Shown in pieces: positions 34,383-44,181 of a stretch of 64,000 nucleotides of DNA (its first letter is position 1; each line of letters opens with the position of its first letter). The notes below the pieces were generated by a model, which searched no databases, was not told the origin of the DNA, and worked only from the letters and a program-made list of their open reading frames with translations. Origin of the DNA: CAVWZH01 sp963765285 (GTDB taxonomy: Bacteria; Acidobacteriota; Terriglobia; Terriglobales; Acidobacteriaceae); assembly GCA_963765285.1 (NCBI GenBank), contig CAVXVR010000009.1, forward strand, positions 186,001 through 250,000, written 5' to 3'. The position numbers and the translations under genes are program-made.

Positions 34383-36311
34383 TCATTCGGCTTTCAGGAA
34401 CAGCGCACCCAGCGGCGGAAGCGTCAGGCTGAGCGAATACGGTCGGCCGTGGGCCGGAATGGCTTCGGCATGGCGCCCGCCCAAGTTGCCCATTCCGCTC
34501 CCGTTGTATTCCCGGGCGTCGCTATTCAGAAGCTCTCGCCAGTACCCGGCTTGGGGCACACCTACCCGGTAATCCTCCCGTGGAACGGGCGTGAAGTTAC
34601 ACACGGCCAAGACTGTCTGCCCCGGGGACTTTCCCTTCCGCAGCAGGGACACCACGCTGGCCGCAATGTCGTTGCAGTCCACCCACTCAAAGCCAGCAGG
34701 GTCGTTATCCAGCTCATGCATAGCGGGCTGCTCACGGTAGACGCGGTTCAGGGCCTCTACCCAACTCTGTAGGCCCTTGTGTACTGGATACTGCAAGACG
34801 TGCCACTCCAGGCTGGTGTCGTGCGACCATTCCCGCACCTGCCCGAACTCGCACCCCATGAACAAAAGCTTTTTGCCCGGCTGGGCATACATATAGCCGA
34901 ACAGCAGCCTCAGATTGGCAAAGCGCTGCCATTCGTCGCCCGGCATTTTGCCGATCAGTGATCCCTTGCCATGGACCACTTCGTCATGAGAGAGCGGAAG
35001 AACAAAATTTTCTGTGAATCCGTACAACATACGAAAGGTGAGCTGGTTGTGGTGGAATCGGCGATGAATCGGATCATTGGCAAAATAGGCGAGTGTGTCG
35101 TGCATCCAGCCCATGTCCCACTTGAGACCGAACCCCAGACCTCCTACGTAGATGGGCCGGGAAACCATGGGCCAGGCGGTGGACTCCTCTGCGATGGTTT
35201 GAATCCCAGGATGTTCCTTATAAGCCTCGGCGTTGAACTGGCGGAGAAAATCTATGGCTTCCAGGTTCTCCCGGCCGCCGTATTTATTGGGAATCCACTC
35301 GCCTTCTTTGCGCGAATAGTCGAGATACAGCATCGAAGCCACGGCATCTACGCGCAATCCGTCGATGTGATATTTTTCCAGCCAGAACATAGCGCTGGAA
35401 AGCAGGAAGCTGCGCACCTCGTCGCGTCCATAGTTGAAAATGAAGGTCTTCCAGTCGGGATGGAATCCTTTTCGCGAGTCCGCATGTTCGAACAGATGCG
35501 TGCCGTCGAAATAAGCCAGTCCGTGTTCGTCAGAAGGGAAGTGCGAGGGAACCCAGTCTAGGATTACCGCGATGCCATGTTGGTGCAGGTAGTCGACAAA
35601 ATACATGAAATCCTGAGGCGTGCCGTATCGCGACGTGGGAGCAAAATAGCCGGTAGTCTGGTAGCCCCATGATCCATAGAACGGGTGTTCCATTATGGGA
35701 AGCAGCTCTACATGGGTGAAGTTCATACGCCGCACATAGTCGGCCAGTTTGGGAGCGATCTCGCGATAGCTGAGCGGGCGATTGTGGTCTTCCGGCACCC
35801 GCATCCACGAACCGAGATGAACTTCGTAGGTGGAAATCGGCGCTTGCAGTGAATTCCTGCCCGCACGCTTCTCCAGCCAGTCAGAATCGGCCCACTCGTA
35901 ATTCAAATCCCATACGACAGAGGCGGTGTGCGGCGGCTTCTCGTGCCATATTCCGAAGGGGTCCGCCTTGTCCGCAACGTAGCCTTGATGCTGAGACGCA
36001 ACGTGAAATTTATAGAGCGCACCCTTTTCGACGCCGGCCACAAATCCTTCCCAGATTCCGGAGTTGCCCCGCGGTTGTAAGGAGTGTGCTTCGGAATTCC
36101 ATCCATCGAAGCTGCCGACAACCGACACTTCACGCGCATTCGGCGCCCAGACGCTGAAACAGACGCCAGGCTCGCCCCCAGCCGAGACCATGTGCGCTCC
36201 CAACTTTTCGTAAGCGCGATAATGGTTGCCCTGGTTGAACAGGAAAAGATCCTGGTCCGTCAGCAAGGTAAAGTCGCGGCCGGCGATTGCTTCTGTGCTT
36301 TGGTTTGCCAT
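34383..36311 (-). CDS. glgB: 1,4-alpha-glucan branching enzyme
   Basis: A 642-residue GH13 enzyme that makes alpha-1,6 branches in glycogen. The N-terminal CBM48 region is residues 40-130 (FSVWAPNAREVSVVGSFDGWN). The barrel carries DWVPSHFPSDEHGLAYFDG, the nucleophile aspartate in DGLRVDAVASMLYLDY, the acid glutamate in QTIAEESTAWP, and PLSHDEVVHGKGSL. It is of the usual GlgB length. GGAGTGAG precedes the ATG. It converges with nothing; a small membrane protein gene and then a GH57 gene follow upstream. Confidence 0.95.
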   Translation of the reverse strand: MANQSTEAIAGRDFTLLTDQDLFLFNQGNHYRAYEKLGAHMVSAGGEPGVCFSVWAPNAREVSVVGSFDGWNSEAHSLQPRGNSGIWEGFVAGVEKGALYKFHVASQHQGYVADKADPFGIWHEKPPHTASVVWDLNYEWADSDWLEKRAGRNSLQAPISTYEVHLGSWMRVPEDHNRPLSYREIAPKLADYVRRMNFTHVELLPIMEHPFYGSWGYQTTGYFAPTSRYGTPQDFMYFVDYLHQHGIAVILDWVPSHFPSDEHGLAYFDGTHLFEHADSRKGFHPDWKTFIFNYGRDEVRSFLLSSAMFWLEKYHIDGLRVDAVASMLYLDYSRKEGEWIPNKYGGRENLEAIDFLRQFNAEAYKEHPGIQTIAEESTAWPMVSRPIYVGGLGFGLKWDMGWMHDTLAYFANDPIHRRFHHNQLTFRMLYGFTENFVLPLSHDEVVHGKGSLIGKMPGDEWQRFANLRLLFGYMYAQPGKKLLFMGCEFGQVREWSHDTSLEWHVLQYPVHKGLQSWVEALNRVYREQPAMHELDNDPAGFEWVDCNDIAASVVSLLRKGKSPGQTVLAVCNFTPVPREDYRVGVPQAGYWRELLNSDAREYNGSGMGNLGGRHAEAIPAHGRPYSLSLTLPPLGALFLKAE

Positions 36312-36339
36312 CTCACTCCAAGTCTTTGAATTGCTCAGT

Positions 36340-36546
36340 TCAACGAGCCGCTGCGGGAGTATCCACTTTCACCGCCCAGACAAGCGCAACCACCCAACCG
36401 ATCGCCGTCCACCCGAGAAAAAAGTTCAGCAACACAATGGACCACAGGTCGCGCTTCTGCCGCGCCAGGGCCACGAATGAAGGCAGGAAATACAGGACAA
36501 ATCCCATGCCGAACAAGCCTGGGAAAAAGAACCCTAAGGTTGGCAT
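36340..36546 (-). CDS. Small membrane protein, superinfection immunity family
   Basis: A 68-residue protein with two hydrophobic spans (FFPGLFGMGFVLYFLPSFVA and IVLLNFFLGWTAIGWVVALVWAV). The LPSFVALARQK...NFFLGWTAIGWVVALVWA pattern fits PF14373, named after a phage T4 superinfection protein. Most bacterial members are ordinary housekeeping membrane proteins, so no phage role should be read into it. A strong GGAGGAGGG precedes the ATG. The glgB gene starts 28 bases downstream. Confidence 0.75.
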   Translation of the reverse strand: MPTLGFFFPGLFGMGFVLYFLPSFVALARQKRDLWSIVLLNFFLGWTAIGWVVALVWAVKVDTPAAAR

Positions 36547-36689
36547 CGAACCCTCCTCCCGCGGACGCCTAAGCGCTAGCGAATGTTAGTCGCGAGGCCC
36601 GGTAAGCCGCAACTTGACCGGGTTAAGCACCAGCCCGATACCTTAGTTAGCTGGAAAACTCCACATGCTAGACTGATGCTCTTCCCTAT

Positions 36690-38930
36690 ATGCCAACTCT
36701 GCGTCTCGTTGTCCTTTGGCACCAGCACCAGCCGTTCTACAAGGACCTGGCGACGGGTGAGTACCGGCTTCCCTGGGTACGTCTGCATGCGCTTAAAGAC
36801 TACTACGGGATGGTCAAATTACTCGACGAATTCCCTCAAGTCCACCAAACCTTCAACCTTGTACCCTCGCTGATGACGCAGATCCAGGACTACGTGGCTG
36901 GAACCGCCCACGATCCCTTCTTGCAGGTTGCGGCGAAGCCCGCCAAAGATCTCACGCCCGCAGAGCGGCATTTTGCACTGCAGTACCTGTTCCAGGCTAA
37001 TCCGGATCATCTGATCGGCCGCTACCCGCGGTATCGCGAGCTGTGGGAGCGATTCCGAAGTGCGGGCGAATCGTCGGAGCGAGCGGAGAGATATTTTCAG
37101 CCGCAGGATTACACCGACCTGCAAGTCCTGTCGCAAATTGCCTGGTTTGACGAATTCTTTCTGGAAGAACCGGAAATCGCAGCCTTGGTCCAGAAAGGCC
37201 ACGGCTATTCTCTTGAAGATCAGGAGTTTGTGATCGGCCGGGAAAAGGAGCTGATCGCCAAGGTTCTTCCTGCACACGCGGAAGCGGCCAAGCGGGGCTC
37301 GATCGAGCTCTCGACCTCTGCTTTCTACCATCCCATTTTGCCGCTTGTCTGCGATACGAATCAGGGGGCGATTTCGACGCCGGGCCTGCCTCTGCCTCAG
37401 AACCGCTTCCGCCACCCGGAAGATGCGCGCGAGCAATTAGTGCGTGGGCTTGATCTGCATCAACAGGTTTTTGGAGTGCGTCCTAAAGGAGTTTGGCCTT
37501 CGGAAGGCAGTGTTTCAGAGGAAGTGGTGGCCATCGCTCACAGCCTGGGCGTGAAATGGATGGCCACGGACGAGGGAGTGCTCGGCCGCACTCTGGGCGT
37601 CGACTTCGCCCGCGACGGCAACGGCCGTCTTGGGGAGAGCGCCGCGGAAAAGCTTTATGCGGTGCACCACTACGAAAATGGCGCGACGGAAATGCGGCTG
37701 ATTTTTCGTGATCACACCATCTCGGACCTGATCGGCTTCGTTTATTCCGGGATGGCGCCGCAGGATGCCGCAGGCCATCTCATCCAGAACATTAAGCAGG
37801 CCGCGCAGCCTGTGCTCGATCAGGGTCTGGACGCAATGGTTCCCATAATTCTCGACGGCGAAAATGCCTGGGAATATTACCCGAGGTCGGGGCGGGAATT
37901 CCTGCGGCGATTTTGCGACGGCCTGCAGAGAGATCCCGGGATCGAGGCGGTGACGGTTTCTGAAGCCATTGCCCGCCATACCAAGCAGCCGAAACTTACG
38001 TCTCTGGTTCCTGGCTCATGGATTCACGCCAATTTCAACGTGTGGATCGGTGCCCCCGAAGACAACCGGTCGTGGGATTATCTGTACAACGCTCGTAATT
38101 TCTATACCCAGGCCGCGGCCAGCGCCGGTGAAAAGGAGCGCAAGTTCGCTTTCGAAGAACTTCTGATCGCCGAAGGCAGCGATTGGAACTGGTGGTACGG
38201 ACCGGAACATCATTCGGCGAACGACCGCGAGTTCGATGAGCTTTATCGCAAGCACCTTTCCAATGTTTACCAGGCACTGGGCGCGCGGCCTCCTGATTAT
38301 CTGGCCCAACCCATTATCAGTGGTGCGTTCCGTCCTTCGTTCCAGCCGCAGACGGCTTACATTCATCCTCATGTGACCGGCGAGCGCACCCGCTACTTCG
38401 AGTGGATGGGGGCGGCGGCCTATACCGCCGATCGCAGGGCCGGCGCCATGCATGGCAAACTTTTCCTGCTGGATTCGATCTACGCGGGGATCGACGAAAA
38501 GAGTATGTACGGGCGACTGGATTTCATTGGCGATGCCGTCCCCTCTACGCAGTTCGATCTGGTACTCAATCTCGAGTTGTGGGCCACCGATGAGGCCCGC
38601 CCGCGCCGTGCCCTGCGGCTCGATGTGCGAGTGGATACGGGCAGAATCCGCGATTGGAAAGTCAGCGGCATTGGGGAGGAAAAGCCGCTTGCCGCTTCAT
38701 CTCAACCGGCAGGCGAAGCAACCGTGGCCCTGAGCCGTAGTTTCGAGTGCAAAGTGCCGTTGAGCTGGCTGTCGGCGAATACCGGAGCGAAATCCAGCGA
38801 CGCCGCCACCCGGCTGCGTCTGCGCTTCAGCCTTTGGCAAAATGGCCTGCCAGTCGATGCTCTTCCCGTCGAAGGCTGGATGGAACTGCAACTACTAGCC
38901 GAATCGGACCTGGCGACCCTGGCCCCCTAA
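36690..38930 (+). CDS. Glycoside hydrolase family 57 protein
   Basis: A 746-residue cytoplasmic enzyme. The N-terminus, LRLVVLWHQHQPFYKD, is the GH57 motif 1 with the HQHQP metal/substrate residues. FNLVPSLMTQIQDY, GVWPSEGSVSEEVVAIA and DGENAWEYYPRSGREFLRRF correspond to later conserved regions; the acidic residues in the last two are probable catalytic ones. Family activities include alpha-amylase, glucanotransferase and branching. With glgB next door it probably works on glycogen. No signal peptide is seen. Confidence 0.88.
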   Translation: MPTLRLVVLWHQHQPFYKDLATGEYRLPWVRLHALKDYYGMVKLLDEFPQVHQTFNLVPSLMTQIQDYVAGTAHDPFLQVAAKPAKDLTPAERHFALQYLFQANPDHLIGRYPRYRELWERFRSAGESSERAERYFQPQDYTDLQVLSQIAWFDEFFLEEPEIAALVQKGHGYSLEDQEFVIGREKELIAKVLPAHAEAAKRGSIELSTSAFYHPILPLVCDTNQGAISTPGLPLPQNRFRHPEDAREQLVRGLDLHQQVFGVRPKGVWPSEGSVSEEVVAIAHSLGVKWMATDEGVLGRTLGVDFARDGNGRLGESAAEKLYAVHHYENGATEMRLIFRDHTISDLIGFVYSGMAPQDAAGHLIQNIKQAAQPVLDQGLDAMVPIILDGENAWEYYPRSGREFLRRFCDGLQRDPGIEAVTVSEAIARHTKQPKLTSLVPGSWIHANFNVWIGAPEDNRSWDYLYNARNFYTQAAASAGEKERKFAFEELLIAEGSDWNWWYGPEHHSANDREFDELYRKHLSNVYQALGARPPDYLAQPIISGAFRPSFQPQTAYIHPHVTGERTRYFEWMGAAAYTADRRAGAMHGKLFLLDSIYAGIDEKSMYGRLDFIGDAVPSTQFDLVLNLELWATDEARPRRALRLDVRVDTGRIRDWKVSGIGEEKPLAASSQPAGEATVALSRSFECKVPLSWLSANTGAKSSDAATRLRLRFSLWQNGLPVDALPVEGWMELQLLAESDLATLAP

Positions 38931-38932
38931 AT

Positions 38933-38957
38933 AAAAAAAGGCGGCTGCACGCCGCCT
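38933..38957 (-). terminator. Intrinsic terminator for the leftward gene at 39030
   Basis: AGGCGGC (38939-38945) and GCCGCCT (38951-38957) form a seven-base-pair stem with a TGCAC loop. On the minus strand the stem is followed by seven T residues (38933-38939). It lies about 70 bases beyond the stop of the gene at 39030. Confidence 0.85.
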
Positions 38958-39029
38958 CGCAACTGAGACCTGCGAACAAAGAACGGACAACCGTGTTACG
39001 CGAATCCGCAGCCCGCCCTTCACTGATTG

Positions 39030-39650
39030 CTACTGACCGGCAACGGCAGGCGTCATGGCTAAGGGACGACTGAGTTCCAAATCTAACTCCGTGCCTGCAG
39101 GCAACTCCGTCGATCTCTTTTTGCCCAGCCAGTGGGCCACAGTCAGCGTGGCGCCGACGCTTCCGCCTATCAAAACCCCCGGCCCTCCGCCGATGAGGCC
39201 GCCGACCAACATGCCTCCGCCGGTGCCCATGCCGATCTGGATCGAATCCTTGCCGTCGATGCCTTTGCCTTTGAACTGGCCTTCAGTATTCACGTCGCTG
39301 CCATTGCGGATGCTGGTATCGACCATGGTTGCATTGAGCATGTAACGTTCGCCGCTGGGCAGGACGATCGCTTCAGGCAGGATGCCGATGGTTGGCTTGC
39401 CGGTAATCCTGCGCGGATTGGTGATTCTTGTCACCCGCCCCTCGACCGTCGCGCCAGCCGGGATTACGGTTTTGCCATCCAGTGAAACGGCATCCATAAC
39501 TTTGGCGGAAAATGGGTCGCCCGTCTGGGTAGAAGAAGTAGCAAGTGTATTTTCCAGTTTGACTCTCATCGGAGTCCCGACCGGCAGGGTTTGTGCCCCA
39601 GCCGCGCAGGTCAGCACTGTCAGTGCCATCAGTTGTAGAAGTCGTTTCAT
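39030..39650 (-). CDS. Secreted glycine-zipper protein
   Basis: A 206-residue exported protein (signal peptide MALTVLTCAAGAQ). The first part is beta-rich (VRVKLENTLATSSTQTGDPFSAKVMDAV). The second contains a glycine zipper of the type found in membrane-associated proteins (MGTGGGMLVGGLIGGGPGVLIGG, about residues 145-170). The start at 39650 is chosen over an in-frame ATG-like start 117 bases upstream because AGGAGGCGAA precedes it. The product may be anchored in or near the outer membrane. No enzymatic motif is visible. Confidence 0.7.
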   Translation of the reverse strand: MKRLLQLMALTVLTCAAGAQTLPVGTPMRVKLENTLATSSTQTGDPFSAKVMDAVSLDGKTVIPAGATVEGRVTRITNPRRITGKPTIGILPEAIVLPSGERYMLNATMVDTSIRNGSDVNTEGQFKGKGIDGKDSIQIGMGTGGGMLVGGLIGGGPGVLIGGSVGATLTVAHWLGKKRSTELPAGTELDLELSRPLAMTPAVAGQ

Positions 39651-39886
39651 TTCGCCTCCTGAATTTGCTCGAAAAACCTGGCTCGTCGCGTGCAGCGAGA
39701 GGGAAGTCGCTCGTGACCTCTTGCCGCATAGGTTGCTGAAATCTTGTGCCGACTGTAAACGAGTCACGGGGTGGGGACAACAATTGAAGAGTGAAAGGAA
39801 CCAGCGGAGTTAGCTTTTCCAGCCGAAATCACCGGAGGAGGAAACCGCGCTGAGGGTGCGGGGAAAGTTAAGGCTGGCGGGTCGAA

Positions 39887-39916
39887 TTCTGGCCACTGAC
39901 GGCGCTGATTTATAAT
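39887..39916 (+). promoter_or_regulatory. Probable eno promoter
   Basis: A perfect TATAAT lies at 39911-39916; 18 bases upstream is TTCTGG, a weak -35. Transcription would start about 23-30 bases before the eno ATG, giving a short leader. No Shine-Dalgarno sequence stands out between. Confidence 0.5.
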
Positions 39917-39945
39917 CAACTGTTTCCAATTCAAACGTGTATTAA

Positions 39946-41250
39946 ATGGACGCAATCATGCCGGTAACGAATATTGTCGATATCCACGCCCGCGAGGTGC
40001 TCGACTCACGCGGGAACCCCACAGTTGAAGCAGAAGTCGGCCTTGCGGACGGGACACAGGGCCGCGCCATGGTGCCCAGTGGCGCCTCCACCGGAGAACA
40101 TGAGGCGGTTGAATTGCGCGATGGTGATACGCAGCGTTTTCTCGGCAAGGGGGTACTCAAAGCGGTGGAAAACGTGAACCGCGAAATCGCCGAGGCACTG
40201 GCGAACTTTGACGTTGCCGACCAGCGCGCGCTGGACCAGAAAATGGTCGAACTCGACGGCACGGAGAACAAAGGCCGCTTGGGAGCGAATGCGATTTTGG
40301 CGGTTTCCATGGCTGCGGCGCGGGCCGCGGCCAATGCTTTCGGCCTTCCCCTCTATCGCTATCTTGGCGGCGCGGGCGCGAACACCTTGCCGGTGCCAAT
40401 GATGAACATCCTTAACGGCGGCGCACACGCCGACAATAACGTCGACTTCCAGGAATTCATGGTCATGCCCGTAGGGGCAGAGTCCTTTTCCGAAGCTCTG
40501 CGCTGGGGCGTCGAGGTCTTTCATACCCTGAAGGGTGTGCTGAAGAAACGTGGCTACAACACCGCCGTGGGAGATGAAGGAGGCTTCGCGCCATCAGTGA
40601 AGTCGAATGTCGAAGCCATTGACGTGGTGCTCGAAGCTATTCAGCAAGCGGGATATAAGCCCGGCGAGGAAATCGCTATTGCCCTTGATCCGGCGGCCAG
40701 CGAGTTTTATCAAGACGGCAAGTATGTCTTCAAGAAGTCGGACAAGTCGGCGAAGAGTTCGGACGACATGGTCCGCTTCTGGGCGAAATGGGTAAACGAC
40801 TATCCGATCGTCTCGTTGGAAGATGGCCTATCCGAAGAAGATTGGGATGGCTGGCGGAACCTGACCAAAGAACTGGGCGGCAAGATCCAGTTGGTGGGTG
40901 ACGACATCTTTGTGACCAACATCTCGTTTCTTCAAGAGGGAATCGACAAGGGCGTGGCCAACTCGATTTTGATCAAAGTCAACCAGATTGGCACGGTGAG
41001 CGAAACTCTCGATGCCATCGACCTGGGACGCCGCAACGGGTACACCTCGGTGATCTCGCATCGCTCTGGCGAGACTGAAGACACGTTCATCGCCGATCTC
41101 GCCGTCGCTACCGGAGCGGGGCAAATCAAGACCGGCTCGGCGTCGCGCACCGATCGCATCGCCAAGTACAACCAGCTCATGCGGATTGAAGAAGAGCTGG
41201 GGAATTCGGCGAGATTTTTGGGATTGGCGGCGCTGAATTACCACCGCTGA
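39946..41250 (+). CDS. eno: Enolase
   Basis: A 434-residue enzyme that makes phosphoenolpyruvate from 2-phosphoglycerate and also joins the RNA degradosome in some bacteria. Signature regions are HAREVLDSRGNPTVEAEVGL, SGASTGEHEAVELRDGD, LIKVNQIGTVSETLDAI and SHRSGETEDTFIADLAVATGAGQIKTGS. The first ATG is at 39946 and a second at 39958; either could be used. It is followed by gpmI, so the two consecutive glycolytic steps are in one direction. Confidence 0.97.
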   Translation: MDAIMPVTNIVDIHAREVLDSRGNPTVEAEVGLADGTQGRAMVPSGASTGEHEAVELRDGDTQRFLGKGVLKAVENVNREIAEALANFDVADQRALDQKMVELDGTENKGRLGANAILAVSMAAARAAANAFGLPLYRYLGGAGANTLPVPMMNILNGGAHADNNVDFQEFMVMPVGAESFSEALRWGVEVFHTLKGVLKKRGYNTAVGDEGGFAPSVKSNVEAIDVVLEAIQQAGYKPGEEIAIALDPAASEFYQDGKYVFKKSDKSAKSSDDMVRFWAKWVNDYPIVSLEDGLSEEDWDGWRNLTKELGGKIQLVGDDIFVTNISFLQEGIDKGVANSILIKVNQIGTVSETLDAIDLGRRNGYTSVISHRSGETEDTFIADLAVATGAGQIKTGSASRTDRIAKYNQLMRIEEELGNSARFLGLAALNYHR

Positions 41251-41291
41251 GACTGGAGCTTCATCCTCAAACGCTAGTTACAACAACGAAG

Positions 41292-41316
41292 TTTTCTCTG
41301 TGTCTCTGTGGTGAAA
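41292..41316. repeat. Copy of the ACCACAGAGACACAGAG repeat
   Basis: On the minus strand the region reads TTTCACCACAGAGACACAGAG. The same family recurs at 50664-50753 and 63248-63322. It lies directly before gpmI and supplies the GGTGAAAA that precedes the gpmI ATG. Confidence 0.55.
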
Positions 41317-41317
41317 A

Positions 41318-42931
41318 ATGACTCGTCCCAAACCTCTCGTTCTCATCATTCTCGACGGCTGGGGATACCGCGCAGAAACCAAGGCTAACGCCATCGCGCT
41401 GGCCCGCAAGCCTACGTATGACCGTTTGCTGCGCGAGTATCCCAACACGCTGATTCACACCAGCGGCAAATATGTCGGCTTGCCGGACGGCCAGATGGGC
41501 AATAGTGAAGTCGGCCACCTCAACATCGGCGCCGGACGCATTGTTCACATGGACAGTACGCGCATCGAACTGATGATCCAGAATGGCGAATTTTTCTCTC
41601 ATCCCGTTCTGGTTGCGGCCATGAAAAATGCGCGTTCCGGCGGACGGCGCCTGCATCTCTTCGGACTATGCTCCGATGGCGGCGTGCATTCCTACCAGAC
41701 CCATTTGTACGCGCTGCTCAGAATGGCCAAACAACAAGGCGTCGACCGCGTTTTCGTCCACGCTTTCATGGATGGCCGCGACACCTTGCCCACCAACGGC
41801 GCCGGCTACCTCGAGCAGTTGCAGCAGAAAATGCGCGAATACAGCACCGGGAAGATTGCCAGTGTCAATGGCCGCTACTACGCCATGGACCGCGACCGCC
41901 GCTGGGAACGCATTCTGAAAGCATTCAACGCCATGGTTCACGGTGACGGCGAAGGCGGCAAATATGTGGACGCCGTGCAGGGAGTTAAGAATTCCTACAA
42001 CACAAATGTCACCGACGAATTCATTGTGCCGTTTGTCTGCGTAGACAATCGCGGCGAGCCGCTGGCCACCATTCGTAATGACGACTCTTGCATCTGTTTC
42101 AACTTCCGTGCCGACCGGGTGCGCCAGATCACGCGCGCCCTTACGCGAAATAGCGGCCTCAATGCGCAGGGCGGCACCGATCTTCCCGGCGCAGAAGATC
42201 TCGATATCACCATCCCGCGCGACCGGGTTCCGACAAATCTCAGCTACGTTTGCATGACGCAGTACGACAAGAAGTTCAGTTTGCCGGTCGTGATTCCGCC
42301 GGAGTCGCTCACCAACATTCTGGCGAACGTCATGGCGCAGGCGAATCTCCGCAATTTACGGGTGGCCGAGACCGAGAAATACGCTCACGTCACCTACTTC
42401 TTCAACGGAGGCGTTGAGCAACCCTTTCCTGGCGAAGACCGCGTGCTGGTGGCTTCGCCGAAAGTTGCGACTTACGATCTGAAACCCGAAATGTCGGCCG
42501 CCGGAATCGCCGATGCAGTCATCAAGGCAGTCGAAGACGGCACCTTCGACGTGATCATCGTGAACTTCGCCAACGCCGATATGGTTGGCCACTCGGGAAA
42601 GATCGAGCCAACAGTGAAGGCCGTCGAGGTTGTCGATGCCTGTCTCGGGCGCATCGAGCCAGTTGTGCGGGCAAAAGGCGGCGCCATGCTGATTACGGCC
42701 GATCACGGAAATGCTGAGATGATGATCGATCCGGCCACCGGTGGTCCGCATACGGCACACACCACGAATCCTGTACCCTTCATTGTGGTTTCGGAAAACG
42801 CCAGGCAGTTCACCCTCAGGCCTGAGGGCTCGCTGCGCGATATTTCACCCACCGTGCTCGGCATGATGGGCCTCGACGAGCCGAAAGAAATGACCGGGCA
42901 CGATTTGCGGCGGTTCTTAGAAAACAATTGA
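41318..42931 (+). CDS. gpmI: 2,3-bisphosphoglycerate-independent phosphoglycerate mutase
   Basis: A 537-residue metalloenzyme. LVLIILDGWGYRAETKANAI holds the first metal site, GQMGNSEVGHLNIGAGR the catalytic serine near residue 63, and ITADHGNAEMMIDP with a later histidine the second site. It converts 3- to 2-phosphoglycerate, the step before enolase. The length fits the family. Start: only the ATG at 41318 fits the family N-terminus. Confidence 0.97.
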   Translation: MTRPKPLVLIILDGWGYRAETKANAIALARKPTYDRLLREYPNTLIHTSGKYVGLPDGQMGNSEVGHLNIGAGRIVHMDSTRIELMIQNGEFFSHPVLVAAMKNARSGGRRLHLFGLCSDGGVHSYQTHLYALLRMAKQQGVDRVFVHAFMDGRDTLPTNGAGYLEQLQQKMREYSTGKIASVNGRYYAMDRDRRWERILKAFNAMVHGDGEGGKYVDAVQGVKNSYNTNVTDEFIVPFVCVDNRGEPLATIRNDDSCICFNFRADRVRQITRALTRNSGLNAQGGTDLPGAEDLDITIPRDRVPTNLSYVCMTQYDKKFSLPVVIPPESLTNILANVMAQANLRNLRVAETEKYAHVTYFFNGGVEQPFPGEDRVLVASPKVATYDLKPEMSAAGIADAVIKAVEDGTFDVIIVNFANADMVGHSGKIEPTVKAVEVVDACLGRIEPVVRAKGGAMLITADHGNAEMMIDPATGGPHTAHTTNPVPFIVVSENARQFTLRPEGSLRDISPTVLGMMGLDEPKEMTGHDLRRFLENN

Positions 42932-42975
42932 CCACATCGGGTATAGGGGAACACAGAGCTGATCAGAGTCCTCGA

Positions 42976-43962
42976 GTGAAAATCCTTCTCGTCAGCCATC
43001 ACCCGCTTGATGTTTGGACCATTCCCGCCTGGTTCGCACAGCGGCTGCGCCAGAACTTTCCCGACACAGAAGTCGTCCATCTCAACGGATATGCGGAGTT
43101 CGAAGCCCAGTTGCCTGATACTGAAGTGCTCATGACTTGGTCGCTTCGTCCCGAGCAGTTCAAGCTGGCGCGCAAGCTTCGCTGGATTCATTCCCCCGCT
43201 GCCGCCGTCCATCAATTCATGTTCCCGGAGTTGATCAATAGCGACGTCATCGTGACCAACGCCCGCGAGGTTCACGGTCGGGTGGTGGCGGAACACGTCA
43301 TGGGATTGATTTTCGCCCTGGCCAAGCGCATTCCGCAGGCAGTGCGCCTGCAAGTTCGACATGTCTGGGGACAACAGGCGATGTGGGAGTCATATCCGCC
43401 ACCCCGGGAACTCTCGGGCGCGACTCTCGGTTTAGTCGGCCTGGGCAGTATCGGACGGCAAGTCGCCCGCCACGCAACCGATCTTGGCATGCGTGTGATT
43501 GCAGTGCGTGAACATCCGGAGAAGGGAAGTCCCGAGAACGTCTCTCAGGTCTACTCGAGAGCGCAACTCGATGAGATGCTCTCACAGGCAGATTACGTAG
43601 TGCTCGCCGCGCCGACCACCCCAGCCACGAATGGGCTGATTAATAGGCAACGCTTCGCAGCCATGAAGTGCGACGCTCACATCATCAATGTCGGCCGTGG
43701 TCCCATCATCGATGAGGGTGCTCTGGTGGAGGCGCTGCGCAGCCACAAAATTGCCGGAGCTGGGCTCGACGTCTTCGTCGATGAACCCCTGCCTGCTGAT
43801 TCTCCCCTGTGGGACCTCGACAATCTCCTCATCACGCCTCACACTGCCGGCCTGACCGAGAAGCTGTGGGAAAGGCACTACGCTCTCATGTCAGAGAATC
43901 TGCGGCGTTACCTGGCGACGCAGCCCTTGCTCGCCCTCGTAAATAAACGGGAAGGCTACTAG
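42976..43962 (+). CDS. D-2-hydroxyacid dehydrogenase family protein
   Basis: A protein of about 328 residues. The NAD-binding domain shows GATLGLVGLGSIGRQVARHA (about residues 150-170). The catalytic Arg, Glu and His are seen in VGRGPIIDEGALVEAL, GLDVFVDEPLPADSPLW and ITPHTAGL. The substrate is not predictable from the family (glycerate, lactate, phosphoglycerate and others). The GTG at 42976 begins VKILLVSHHP; an upstream TTG overlaps the gpmI stop and would add 16 residues. It follows gpmI closely, so it may act on a glycolytic acid such as phosphoglycerate. Confidence 0.88.
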   Translation: MKILLVSHHPLDVWTIPAWFAQRLRQNFPDTEVVHLNGYAEFEAQLPDTEVLMTWSLRPEQFKLARKLRWIHSPAAAVHQFMFPELINSDVIVTNAREVHGRVVAEHVMGLIFALAKRIPQAVRLQVRHVWGQQAMWESYPPPRELSGATLGLVGLGSIGRQVARHATDLGMRVIAVREHPEKGSPENVSQVYSRAQLDEMLSQADYVVLAAPTTPATNGLINRQRFAAMKCDAHIINVGRGPIIDEGALVEALRSHKIAGAGLDVFVDEPLPADSPLWDLDNLLITPHTAGLTEKLWERHYALMSENLRRYLATQPLLALVNKREGY

Positions 43963-44181
43963 AACTCACCTCAGGCGGACAAAAATCCTTCTTCTCTTCC
44001 GGCCGTTTTTCAGGAGGCAAGCCATACCCGCCTTGGAAGCAGTTGACTTATCCAGCTAAAGAATTTGGATGCATACGGTTAGCGAATGAGTTGCCATTTA
44101 CCTGCGGTGCATTGCCGGCAGTGACTAGGCGGAACTAGAAATAGGGCGGCAAGTCATTTTGCCGAACCTCGGAGGTGACCC

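Noticed and set aside
34168..34386. A 72-codon frame that overlaps the glgB stop by ATGA
   Set aside because: The overlap looks like coupling, but the composition is irregular, and no homologue or motif is apparent.
36340..36546. A prophage remnant, from the superinfection immunity match
   Set aside because: Most bacterial members of this family are not in prophages, and no other phage gene is near.
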